From positions 1 through 64,000 of the forward strand of contig CAYRYU010000008.1 of NCBI GenBank assembly GCA_964428355.1: a stretch of 64,000 bases of DNA, written 5' to 3'. How positions within the stretch are numbered: the stretch's first letter is position 1; every line of letters starts with the position of its first letter. The notes below the pieces were generated by a model. The model did not search any database. It saw only the letters and a program-made list of their open reading frames with translations, and had not been told where the DNA came from. Position numbers and translations under genes: made by a program. Positions 24,310 to 31,654 of this stretch are shown in pieces. The DNA is from CAYRYU01 sp964428355 (GTDB taxonomy: Bacteria > Muiribacteriota > Ozemobacteria > Ozemobacterales > Ozemobacteraceae).

Positions 24310-25874
24310 ACAAGCTCGACCAGTTTCTCCAGATCTGGGGCGCGGATCCGGGGACCTCCCCCGGAGGACTCGTCAGGGTTACGGTTCCCGTTTCAGACTT
24401 GTCCGATTTTTGTGAGGCCGCCCGGTTCGAGCTTGACGCCAGGCTTGCCATGATGACTGCAAGGGACGCATTCCCGGCGACCGACCGTTTCATACTGGTT
24501 TGCGTTCTCCATGTTCCGGATGACCCGCGGTATCTGCTGATCAGCGCCCCCCTTGGATCGGGCGAAAACAGCTTCCCGAGCCTTTGTCCGGTTTTCACGA
24601 ATGCCAACTGGCCGGAAAGGGAGATCAGGGACATGTTCGGGCTGGTCCCCCTCGGTCACCCCGACCCCCGTCCCCTGATCTGGAAAGGTGGCTGGCCGCG
24701 CGATCGTTTCCCGCTTCGCAAGGATTTCACCCGGGACCCCGATTTCCAGATCAATCGCGTCCTTCATCCCGTCTGCACGGTGGATGGTGAGGGAACCTGC
24801 GAAGTTCCCGTCGGGCCGATCCATGCCGGAATAATCGAACCCGGGCATTTCCGGTTCCAGATCGTCGGGGATACCATGCTGGGTCTGGATGCGCAGATGT
24901 TCTTCTGCCACAGGGGGATCGAAAAGAAGGCCGAAGGGATGGTGCCCTACCAGGCAATTCTCCTTTCGGAGAGGCAGTGCGGAACCTGTTCGGTCAGCAA
25001 TGCCCTGTCCTTCTGTCTTGCCGTTGAGCGGGCAGCAGGAGCGGAGATTCCCCCCCGGGCGCGGATGCTCAGGGTGGTAATGTCGGAACTCGAGCGTTTG
25101 TACAACCATGCAAATGACGTCGCCGCGATAGCCGCCGGGGTGGGATTCGCTTTCCTTACCCAACAGGGCCTCCGGATCAAGGAGGAGATGCAACGTGATT
25201 TCGAAGCTCTTTGCGGCCATCGGTTCCTCAGGAATGTCCTCGTCCCCGGCGGTATGAGGCAGGATTTCGAAAAAGGCAACCTCCTGGGCCTTCTCGAAAG
25301 GGTGGATCACGCCATGAAAGACCTTCGGGATGCCGTTTCTCCGGCTTTCCGGCACAGCATCTACCTTGACCGCCTGGAAACGACCGGCGTGCTGACGAGG
25401 AAAAACGCTGTTGCCCTGCGCGCTGTCGGGCCGGCCGCCCGGGCCTCGGGAATCCCCGCGGATACGCGCGTGGATCACCCCTACGATGGTTACGGGGAAC
25501 TCCCGAAATTCCAGGTCCCAACGAGACCCGCGGGCGATGTGATGTCCCGGTTTCGCCTCAGGCTCGATGAGATTCCCCAATCCCTCGCGCTCCTCGGGGA
25601 AGCGGTGAAAGCCCTTCCCGAAGGTCCGACGCGTGTTTCGCTTCCCCCCCTTCCCGAAGGAAGCTGGGGCCTTGGAGCGACCGAGTCTGCGCGCGGGGAG
25701 AACCTCTTTCTCGTGAGGTTCGGGGATGGTGGAAGGATCGATCGATATGCGGTCCGGACCGCCTCCTATTGCAACTGGCCGTGCATCCCGACCACCGTCC
25801 GGGGAAACATCGTTCCCGATTTCCCCTTGATCAACAAGAGTTTCGAACTCTGTTACGCAGATGTGGACAGGTAG
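24306..25874 (+). CDS. hyfG: Fused NuoC-NuoD/HyfG-like large subunit lacking one Ni-ligand cysteine
   Basis: 522 residues. Residues ~1-150 are a NuoC-like domain (NWPEREIRDMFGLVPLGHPD, then KDFTRDPDF); the rest is the [NiFe] large-subunit / NuoD fold (GPIHAGIIEPGHFRF). The N-terminal ligand pair is present as RQCGTC (Cys225, Cys228), although the usual His four residues later is Asn232. The C-terminal motif reads ELCYADVDR: Cys516 is kept, but the second cysteine is Asp519, and the protein ends there with no cleavable extension. An intact Ni-Fe site therefore seems unlikely. This matches the energy-converting-hydrogenase-related (Ehr) type. TTG start, overlapping the previous gene. Confidence 0.92.
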   Translation: MNKLDQFLQIWGADPGTSPGGLVRVTVPVSDLSDFCEAARFELDARLAMMTARDAFPATDRFILVCVLHVPDDPRYLLISAPLGSGENSFPSLCPVFTNANWPEREIRDMFGLVPLGHPDPRPLIWKGGWPRDRFPLRKDFTRDPDFQINRVLHPVCTVDGEGTCEVPVGPIHAGIIEPGHFRFQIVGDTMLGLDAQMFFCHRGIEKKAEGMVPYQAILLSERQCGTCSVSNALSFCLAVERAAGAEIPPRARMLRVVMSELERLYNHANDVAAIAAGVGFAFLTQQGLRIKEEMQRDFEALCGHRFLRNVLVPGGMRQDFEKGNLLGLLERVDHAMKDLRDAVSPAFRHSIYLDRLETTGVLTRKNAVALRAVGPAARASGIPADTRVDHPYDGYGELPKFQVPTRPAGDVMSRFRLRLDEIPQSLALLGEAVKALPEGPTRVSLPPLPEGSWGLGATESARGENLFLVRFGDGGRIDRYAVRTASYCNWPCIPTTVRGNIVPDFPLINKSFELCYADVDR

Positions 25875-25880
25875 GAGAAC

Positions 25881-26213
25881 ATGCTGAAGCAATTTTTCAT
25901 CGCACTCTCACGAAATCCGGGCACTCTTTCGAAAGGGAAGAAGCCATCCAATCCCCGTCTTGCCATGGGAACGCTCGAATTGGCATCGGAGACCTGCACC
26001 AGATGCAAGAAATGTGTCGAGGCCTGCCCCGCGGGAAGCCTCCGGATCACCGAAGGATGGATCCGGCACGACCCGGAAAGGTGCATCGGCTGCGTTCGCT
26101 GCGTCGATGCCTGCGAGCCGAAGTGTTTGAAGTTCTGCCATTCCGCGGCGGTTTTCGGGGTCCATCCCTTCCGGCAGGAAAGATCCCTGATTGCACTGGG
26201 GGATGAAGAGTGA
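25881..26213 (+). CDS. hyfH: Ferredoxin-like 2x[4Fe-4S] subunit (HyfH/HycF-like)
   Basis: 110 residues with two complete [4Fe-4S] motifs: CTRCKKCVEACP and CIGCVRCVDACEP. A third, incomplete Cys patch (KCLKFCH) follows. It should relay electrons from an external donor to the small subunit at the cytoplasmic face. GGAGAAC precedes the ATG, and the stop overlaps the next GTG start. The N-terminal ~35 residues resemble the membrane-proximal extension of NuoI/HyfH proteins. Confidence 0.93.
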   Translation: MLKQFFIALSRNPGTLSKGKKPSNPRLAMGTLELASETCTRCKKCVEACPAGSLRITEGWIRHDPERCIGCVRCVDACEPKCLKFCHSAAVFGVHPFRQERSLIALGDEE

Positions 26214-26701
26214 CCCTGCATCTGGAACGGATCGAGTTCCCCCTTCCCCTTGAAAAACCGAGTTCGGAGGCGATCAAAGGGCTCGAGGGTTCGATCCATT
26301 GCCGTCACCTGGATGTAGGCTCCTGTAATGCATGTGACAACGAGCTCATCGCACTCGGGGGTCCCCACTACGACATGCAAAGGATGGGGATCGATTTCGT
26401 CGCCTCTCCAAGGCATGCCGACGTGTTGATGCTGACCGGACCGGTTTGCCGCAATTCCCTTGCGGCCGCGTTCGAAACCTTTCGCGCCACCCCCCCGCCG
26501 AGGATCGTGATCGGCGTGGGGAACTGCGCATGTTCGGGCGGCATTTTCGAGGGCAGTTACGCGATTTTCGACGGTGCCAGCAAGGTTCTCGGTGTCCTGA
26601 TCCAGATTCCGGGTTGCCCTCCCTCGCCTGACCAGATCATGGAAGCTCTGGTGAAGGGAATTCCCGCTCTTGCACATCTGGACAACCGGCAAGTGAGATA
26701 A
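26210..26701 (+). CDS. hyfI: [NiFe]-hydrogenase-like small subunit (NuoB/HyfI-like)
   Basis: 163 residues, short like other group-4 small subunits. All four ligands of the proximal [4Fe-4S] cluster are visible: the CxxC in GSCNACDNE, the Cys in GNCACSGGIF and the Cys in PGCPPSPDQIM. Electron transfer to the large-subunit site is therefore intact even though that site lacks a Ni ligand. GTG start at 26210 (GTGA overlap). It is the last gene of the operon; no maturation protease or hyp gene follows. Confidence 0.93.
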   Translation: MTLHLERIEFPLPLEKPSSEAIKGLEGSIHCRHLDVGSCNACDNELIALGGPHYDMQRMGIDFVASPRHADVLMLTGPVCRNSLAAAFETFRATPPPRIVIGVGNCACSGGIFEGSYAIFDGASKVLGVLIQIPGCPPSPDQIMEALVKGIPALAHLDNRQVR

Positions 26702-26810
26702 CGGACTCCGGCCAGCTTCCAGCCATGACAACGATGATCCGGACGGCCCTTTCCAGGGACGATCTGGAATCGGGCGAAGGGAGACTCTGATTCTATCGCG
26801 ATTCTTGGGC

Positions 26811-26840
26811 GTCCGGAATGGATTTGTCCGGAATGGATTT
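26811..26840. repeat. Perfect tandem 15-bp repeat (two copies)
   Basis: GTCCGGAATGGATTT occurs twice back to back (26811-26825, 26826-26840), immediately overlapping the -35 of the promoter at 26839. It may be an operator. The rest of 26702-26915 holds no gene that I can see. Confidence 0.6.
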
Positions 26841-26866
26841 GACCATTGTCCCGTCCATGGTATTCT
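26839..26866 (+). promoter_or_regulatory. Putative promoter
   Basis: TTGACC (26839-26844), a 16-base spacer, TATTCT (26861-26866); upstream of the secreted-protein gene at 26916. Confidence 0.4.
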
Positions 26867-26915
26867 GTCTGACCGTCTTCTTCATTGAATTCTTCCGGAA
26901 AAAAAGGAGTCATGT

Positions 26916-27365
26916 GTGAAAAGAAACGCCTTTTTGAGTGCCCTGACCGTTGTTTTCTTTTTCTGCGCGGCGTTTGCATCGACGGGGGCTGGAACCCCCA
27001 CGGCTGCAAAAGACGTTTTTTATACCGCGACTTTCAATTTGATCGGGGCAAAATCCGTCTGGACAAACGTTTTTCAATATCAGGACAGACTCCTTCAGCT
27101 GAAAAGTATCAGACTTGCGATCGAAATCGGCAGCAAAGTGCTTGCAGAAAAGGTCTTCAAAAAGGGCGATACCCTCCCCTCAACTTTCCAGCTCAGTGCC
27201 GCGGCCGATCCGAAAAACAAGTATTATTCCGCCGGGGCCTATATGGAATGGGCTGATGGCTCCACCCCTGCCATGTTGAAAGCAGGTTTTGCGGGAAAGT
27301 ACACCTTAACCGTCAGGTTCGTTGAAAAAGCCCAGGTTAAGGTTATGGATGTCCAGTTCCGCTGA
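26916..27365 (+). CDS. Secreted hypothetical protein
   Basis: 149 residues. The signal peptide (LSALTVVFFFCAAFASTGAG) is clear; the mature part is a small beta-rich domain (VFYTATFNLIGAKSVW, KYTLTVRFVEKAQVKVMDVQF), looking like an immunoglobulin-type sandwich. GTG start with AAAGGAG 7-8 bases upstream. No family recognised. Its base composition is a little AT-richer than its neighbours, which could mean recent acquisition or simply a secreted lineage-specific gene. Confidence 0.8.
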   Translation: MKRNAFLSALTVVFFFCAAFASTGAGTPTAAKDVFYTATFNLIGAKSVWTNVFQYQDRLLQLKSIRLAIEIGSKVLAEKVFKKGDTLPSTFQLSAAADPKNKYYSAGAYMEWADGSTPAMLKAGFAGKYTLTVRFVEKAQVKVMDVQFR

Positions 27366-27413
27366 GTCGTTTACTGCCTTCCGGCCCTTTTCTTTCGCGG
27401 TTCCTCCTTGGGT

Positions 27414-27800
27414 TCAGGAAAACAGTTCGATGCCGCGGTCCAGGAAATCCAGTTTCTTCTGCAGTTCCTCGATCTGATCGCCGTCGCTTTCCTCTCGCGA
27501 TTCGATTTCCCGAACCGTGGCTTCCAACTTTTCCCGCGTCTTTTGCATGGCCCTCAGAAGCGTGGAAAACGACGCCAACTTCATGGGTTTGACCTTTCTG
27601 GCGGGCTTTTCCGAGACCACCTGGCACAGGTCATTCTCCCCAGCCCCCGGAATCACCAGAAGGTCGACCGGAAGACCTTCCCTGACCTCAGGAATCTGTC
27701 CTGACGGAACATACCTTTCCCGGGAACGGTCTTCCGGAACAACAACCGCGACCCCTTCGGTCACCCGGTCCACGACACCCTTCAGACGCAGCAGCTTCAT
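27414..27800 (-). CDS. DUF3006-like protein with C-terminal coiled coil
   Basis: 128 residues. The N-terminal ~50 residues (LKGVVDRVTEGVAVVVPED, then VPSGQIPEVREGLPVDLLV) resemble the small beta domain of DUF3006 proteins. The C-terminal ~50 (TREKLEATVREIESREESDG, then QIEELQKKLDFLDRGIEL) form a coiled coil. No catalytic residues are apparent. It is divergent from the exonuclease gene, with ~100 bases between. Function unknown. Confidence 0.75.
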   Translation of the reverse strand: MKLLRLKGVVDRVTEGVAVVVPEDRSRERYVPSGQIPEVREGLPVDLLVIPGAGENDLCQVVSEKPARKVKPMKLASFSTLLRAMQKTREKLEATVREIESREESDGDQIEELQKKLDFLDRGIELFS

Positions 27801-27891
27801 CTCGCGTCCCTACCCCTCCGCATTTTAATTCCAGAAAGAGGGTAACCCACCTCGCCCCGAAGGTAAACCCCGGGTATTGACACCCCGGGGA

Positions 27892-27920
27892 TTGACTTGA
27901 TCGGCAATGAAAGGTAATCT
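27892..27920 (+). promoter_or_regulatory. Putative promoter giving a leaderless transcript
   Basis: TTGACT (27892-27897), a 17-base spacer, TAATCT (27915-27920). Transcription would start at about 27927, at or next to the ATG at 27928. A second TTGACA lies at 27877. The inference depends on the start-codon choice. Confidence 0.4.
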
Positions 27921-27927
27921 TCATCCC

Positions 27928-28566
27928 ATGCAGGATGAAAATCCCCACTGGCTTGACAAGCCCCTCGAGCAACTTCCTTTCGTGATTCTCGACCTTGAAA
28001 CCACAGGATTTGCCCCCCCGGCAGCCCGAATCACGGAAATCGCCTTGATCCGCCTATCCGGAGAAGATGGTCAGTTCCAGACCCTGGTCGATCCAGGGAT
28101 TCCCATCCCCTTGGAGATCACACGTGTAACCGGAATCGACGACGGGATGGTCCGGGGGAAGCCCAGGATCGAGGAGGTTCTTCCGCGGGTGGCTGAACTG
28201 ATGACAGACTCGATCTTCGTCTCGCACAACGTGCCCTTCGACTGGGCTTTCCTGGAACATGCCTTTCGCAGGAACCTCAATCGGCCGCTGGCAATGCCTT
28301 ACCTGTGTACCCTGAAGCTTTCCCGGAGACTTCTTTCTCTCCGGTCGAACGCGCTTGGAGCCGTCGCGACCCATTTCCGTCTGAAACCCTTCGAGGCCCA
28401 TCGGGCGATGGCGGACACCCTTGCCGTCAGGGGGCTGCTGGAAAACTTCATCCCGATCCTCAGAAACAGGGGGATTTCCAGCGGCAGGGACCTCGCAAAG
28501 AATGGCCTGATGTCGTTTTCCCCTCCCGAGCCTTCCCGGCAGTTCTCGCCGAAGCGGTTTCCCTGA
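27928..28566 (+). CDS. DnaQ-family DEDDh 3'-5' exonuclease
   Basis: 212 residues. All three exonuclease motifs are visible: ExoI FVILDLETTG (Asp, Glu), ExoII SHNVPFDWAFL (Asp) and ExoIII EAHRAMADTLAV (His, Asp), with the VTGIDDGM loop. It could proofread or degrade DNA/RNA ends; as a short stand-alone protein it may serve repair instead of the polymerase. There is no BRCT or polymerase domain. The start at 27928 fits the promoter above; an ATG at 27907 adds seven residues, and neither has a Shine-Dalgarno. The C-terminal ~30 residues are Pro/Ser-rich. Confidence 0.9.
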   Translation: MQDENPHWLDKPLEQLPFVILDLETTGFAPPAARITEIALIRLSGEDGQFQTLVDPGIPIPLEITRVTGIDDGMVRGKPRIEEVLPRVAELMTDSIFVSHNVPFDWAFLEHAFRRNLNRPLAMPYLCTLKLSRRLLSLRSNALGAVATHFRLKPFEAHRAMADTLAVRGLLENFIPILRNRGISSGRDLAKNGLMSFSPPEPSRQFSPKRFP

Positions 28567-28707
28567 AATCCCTCCACCGGTAACCTCCACGGTCCTGACT
28601 CCGGGAAACGGTACCCCGCCTGGATAAAGGGGTCACCCCGGGCATGTTTTTCGCTTCTCCCGGGCGGCCAGGTTCGGAGAATGCCTTTCTGAGCTTGTTT
28701 GGCCGCC

Positions 28708-28769
28708 TGCGACAAAATCTCCCCACGGCTGTGACATGAACCGGCGTGGTTTGTCGCACCCGGTTTTTT
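28708..28769 (+). terminator. Two-tier hairpin followed by six T (terminator or leader structure)
   Basis: An outer stem TGCGACAAA (28708-28716) / TTTGTCGCA (28750-28758) encloses an inner stem CCACG (28723-28727) / CGTGG (28745-28749), with a T6 run at 28764-28769. It may terminate the exonuclease transcript or act in the leader of the VIT-VWA gene. The rest of 28567-28986 (420 bases) has no supported gene; the frame continuing upstream of 28987 has no ribosome-binding site. Confidence 0.4.
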
Positions 28770-28986
28770 GGCGATGTTGAATTGGCTTCCAGAGCCGAGT
28801 TCGGGCCGGGCATGCCGTTTGCTTGATGAAGGTTCGCGGTTCGAGGAGGAAGTCGAAATGGGATCGGACGTGAAGCTCATGAACATCGGAATGAAATTAT
28901 TGGATTTATTTTTCCTTCTTCTTCTCGCTTCACCCACCCAGACCACTTTCGCCTCCCCCGCGAAATCTTGCAGGGAGGTGGTGCCA

Positions 28987-31464
28987 ATGAAATCACGTTT
29001 TCCGGCAATTCTTGTATTGGTTTTCATGGCTTGTGTCGTTGCGGTCCCCGGTAGCGGGAGTTACTACTCCTGCGACCAGGGATACCTGCCGGTGATGGAG
29101 CAGAAGGTCGAAGTGACGATCGACAATCAGGTTGCCGTCACCCGCATCGAACAGGTTTTCTTCAACCCCTACGACCGGACCATCGAGCCCACCTACAGGT
29201 TTCCCCTCGGAGAAAAGGCTTCCGTCCAGGAGTTTGGCCTGACCACGGCCGACGGCCAGCGTCACGTCGGAACCCTCGAGGAGAAGCACGAAGCCGAAGC
29301 CATCTACGAGAACGCCAAGAATGCCGGAGCGGTCCCCGCGGTCGCTCAGCAGGCCGACCCGAACTCCTTCGAGACAAAGCTCGGAGCGGTCGGTCCCAGA
29401 AGCCGGGCGAAGCTCGACCTGACCTACAGCGAAATCCTTCCCTACCATCAGGGAAAGATCCAGTACAACATCCCGATGAATGTTGCAAAGGTGCAGAACA
29501 AGGAACTGGACCTGGTTTCGGTGAAGGTCACCCTCAGGGACCAGAAGGAAATCGTCAAGGTGGAATCCCCCTCCCATCAGATCAGTGCCCAAAAGGTCGA
29601 TGGGAAGAACTATTCCATCTTCTTCGAGAAGGCACGGATCACCCCTGATTGCGATTTTCAGTTGAACTACGAGGTCAAGGCCCAGCGGATGGGCTTCAAC
29701 TTCCTCTCAACCCAACCGGAAAAGAACGACAAGGGTTATTTCATGATGATGCTCGCCCCGCAGGAAATAGTTGACGCAGCCGACATCGTTGCCCGCGACA
29801 TTGTCTTCGTGATGGATGTTTCGGGAAGCATGAATGGTTTCAAGATCGAGCAGACCAAGCAGGCCTTCAACTTTTTTATCGATCAGCTCAACGGGGACGA
29901 CCGGTTCGGGGTGGTCTCCTTCAACGATTCAGTCCAGCCCTGGCGTCCGGGGCTTTCCTCCGCCGACAAGGAGAGCCGCCAGGCAGCCAAGGATTTCATC
30001 AATGTAACCTATGCCGGTGGCGGAACCGACATCCATTCCGCGCTCGCGACCGCCAGGAACATGTTCGATGGCAGCCCTTCCACGAAGGCGATCGTGTTCC
30101 TCACCGACGGTGAACCCACCAACGGAATCACGAATCCGGATCAGATTCTCCGGGACATGACCCAGGGCAATACCAGGAAGATCCGGACTTTCACTCTTGG
30201 GGTCGGTGATAATGTTTGTGGCAACCTTCTCGACAAGATCGCACTTCAGAATCGTGGGGAGGCGGTATATTTTCACCAGAACGAGAATCTAACCGCCAAG
30301 CTGACCAGTTTCTACGAAACCATCAGCAAGCCTCTTCTCGTCGACCTTTCCCTCGATTTCGGCGGAGTGAAGGTCTCCGAAATCTTCCCGCCGGTCCTGC
30401 CCAACGTCTACAAGGGTTCCCAGCTCGTGGTGATGGGTCGTTACCAGACCGGCCAGGTTGCGACGATCACGATCAGCGGAACCCTCAACGGGCAGGTCCA
30501 GAAGTTCCCGGTTTCGGCGAATTTCTGCCGCGAGTCTTCGGAAAACCGTTTCGTCGCCCGCGCCTGGGCAAAATCCAGGGCGGACGCCATCCTTCAGGAG
30601 ATCTCGGCTGAGGGCGAAACCACCCAGCGCAAGGCCGAGGTCATCTCGCTCAGCAAGAAGTTCCAGTTCACCACCCCCTACACCTCGTTCATCACGGTTG
30701 CCCCGAAGCAGGTTGTCGTTGCGGCCAACAGCCTTGACGCATATCGGAATCCACCCCCCAACATGTACGGGCATAATCCCAACAGCCTCCCGGTTCAGGC
30801 CATGGCAGTCCCTTCGAGGCCTTTCAGCCAGGCTCTTGGTTCGCCCAATTCCCCCCCTCCCCCGCCCCGGAACATCACCGTGGTCCGCAAGGAATCCGCA
30901 AAGGGGATCAACCTGTGGGGAGCTTACAGCTTTCTTCCCCTTGCGCCCGTGATGATCCCCAACTTCCGAAAGGCCCGGGAACAGAGCCGGGAAAAGGCCT
31001 GCTACGCGAACATGCGCGTTATCCTCGGAGCGGTCGAAATGTACAACATGGATCACTCCGAGATGCTCCATACGATCTCCGACGGAGACCTCGAACTCCT
31101 CACCCAGATCGGTTATCTTAAAACCTCTATCCAGCGTCCCGAGACGACCTGCGCCTACTATACCGACGGCGACCTTACCGGCGTAGGTGTAATCGCGTGT
31201 GCCGAACACGGTCCGGTCGAGGTGAAGGGAACCGGGTACGGATCCGTCTCGCCCTACAATCCGGTGCCCGTTCCTCAAGTCACGGTGCAAGACCAGACGC
31301 CGTGGGAAACTAAGCTCTGGAACTCATGCATTCCCGTCATCGAATTGGCGATCAACATTCCCCTTGTGCTGCTTGGCTTGTATTTCACTTATCTGTTCCT
31401 GAAGATACCCCTCGCCATTTTCTCCAGTCTTTTCACTCCCCGCGGCAAAATCGGAAGCATGTAG
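28987..31464 (+). CDS. VIT-VWA protein with internal pseudopilin-like segment
   Basis: 825 residues. After a signal peptide (FPAILVLVFMACVVAVPGSG) comes a VIT domain (~30-170; IDNQVAVTRIEQVFFNPYDR, YRFPL). A von Willebrand A domain (~265-440) has an intact MIDAS (DVSGSMNG: Asp277, Ser279, Ser281, and TDGEP). A Pro-rich stretch (~620-640) leads to a segment at ~655-740 (VMIPNFRKAREQSREKACYA, then NMRVILGAVEMYNMDH) that reads like the body of a type II/IV pseudopilin but lacks its own prepilin leader. It ends with a hydrophobic anchor (VIELAINIPLVLLGLYFTYL). It is probably envelope-anchored, with metal-dependent ligand binding outside. GGAGG lies 8 bases before the ATG. Confidence 0.9.
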   Translation: MKSRFPAILVLVFMACVVAVPGSGSYYSCDQGYLPVMEQKVEVTIDNQVAVTRIEQVFFNPYDRTIEPTYRFPLGEKASVQEFGLTTADGQRHVGTLEEKHEAEAIYENAKNAGAVPAVAQQADPNSFETKLGAVGPRSRAKLDLTYSEILPYHQGKIQYNIPMNVAKVQNKELDLVSVKVTLRDQKEIVKVESPSHQISAQKVDGKNYSIFFEKARITPDCDFQLNYEVKAQRMGFNFLSTQPEKNDKGYFMMMLAPQEIVDAADIVARDIVFVMDVSGSMNGFKIEQTKQAFNFFIDQLNGDDRFGVVSFNDSVQPWRPGLSSADKESRQAAKDFINVTYAGGGTDIHSALATARNMFDGSPSTKAIVFLTDGEPTNGITNPDQILRDMTQGNTRKIRTFTLGVGDNVCGNLLDKIALQNRGEAVYFHQNENLTAKLTSFYETISKPLLVDLSLDFGGVKVSEIFPPVLPNVYKGSQLVVMGRYQTGQVATITISGTLNGQVQKFPVSANFCRESSENRFVARAWAKSRADAILQEISAEGETTQRKAEVISLSKKFQFTTPYTSFITVAPKQVVVAANSLDAYRNPPPNMYGHNPNSLPVQAMAVPSRPFSQALGSPNSPPPPPRNITVVRKESAKGINLWGAYSFLPLAPVMIPNFRKAREQSREKACYANMRVILGAVEMYNMDHSEMLHTISDGDLELLTQIGYLKTSIQRPETTCAYYTDGDLTGVGVIACAEHGPVEVKGTGYGSVSPYNPVPVPQVTVQDQTPWETKLWNSCIPVIELAINIPLVLLGLYFTYLFLKIPLAIFSSLFTPRGKIGSM

Positions 31465-31471
31465 GTGTTGT

Positions 31472-31560
31472 CGGGCACGGGCCCCACGACGGGGTGAATG
31501 TGCCCGAATAGCCAGGATGTCGCAGTCCTGGAGGGCACCCGGCTCTTCCGGGTGCCCCCC
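31472..31560. repeat. Palindromic repeat cluster, family 1 (intergenic copy)
   Basis: Three hairpins in series: GGGCAC...GTGCCC with an inner CCCC/GGGG (31473-31505), CCAGGA/TCCTGG (31512-31531), and a perfect 10-bp GGGCACCCGG/CCGGGTGCCC (31533-31557). The first ~65 bases match, in reverse complement and with about 6 mismatches, the sequence at 36358-36426 inside the tandem-cyclase gene. This shows a dispersed repeat. It may also end transcription of the VIT-VWA gene. Confidence 0.85.
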
Positions 31561-31654
31561 CCAGACCGGTGGGCAGGCATCATGGGACAAGGGCTGGCGC
31601 AGTTTTTCCGGGTTGGGACAACCCGACGGGCGAAAAGAGAGAGAGAGAAAGGCC

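Noticed and set aside
24393..25892. Antisense open frame opposite the hydrogenase-like large subunit
   Set aside because: The plus strand has the NuoC/NuoD motifs and operon overlaps; the reverse frame has none.
24306..26701. Plain active [NiFe] hydrogenase
   Set aside because: The fourth Ni-ligand cysteine is Asp519 and no maturation tail or hyp genes are seen; see the Ehr finding.
28768..28986. N-terminal extension of the VIT-VWA frame, including a second hydrophobic stretch
   Set aside because: No ribosome-binding site at 28768, whereas 28987 has GGAGG at 8 bases and a proper signal peptide directly follows.
31517..31654. Extension of the coiled-coil membrane protein through the palindromic repeat
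   Set aside because: The repeat is noncoding in this orientation and lacks start signals; the membrane segment begins right after ATG 31655.
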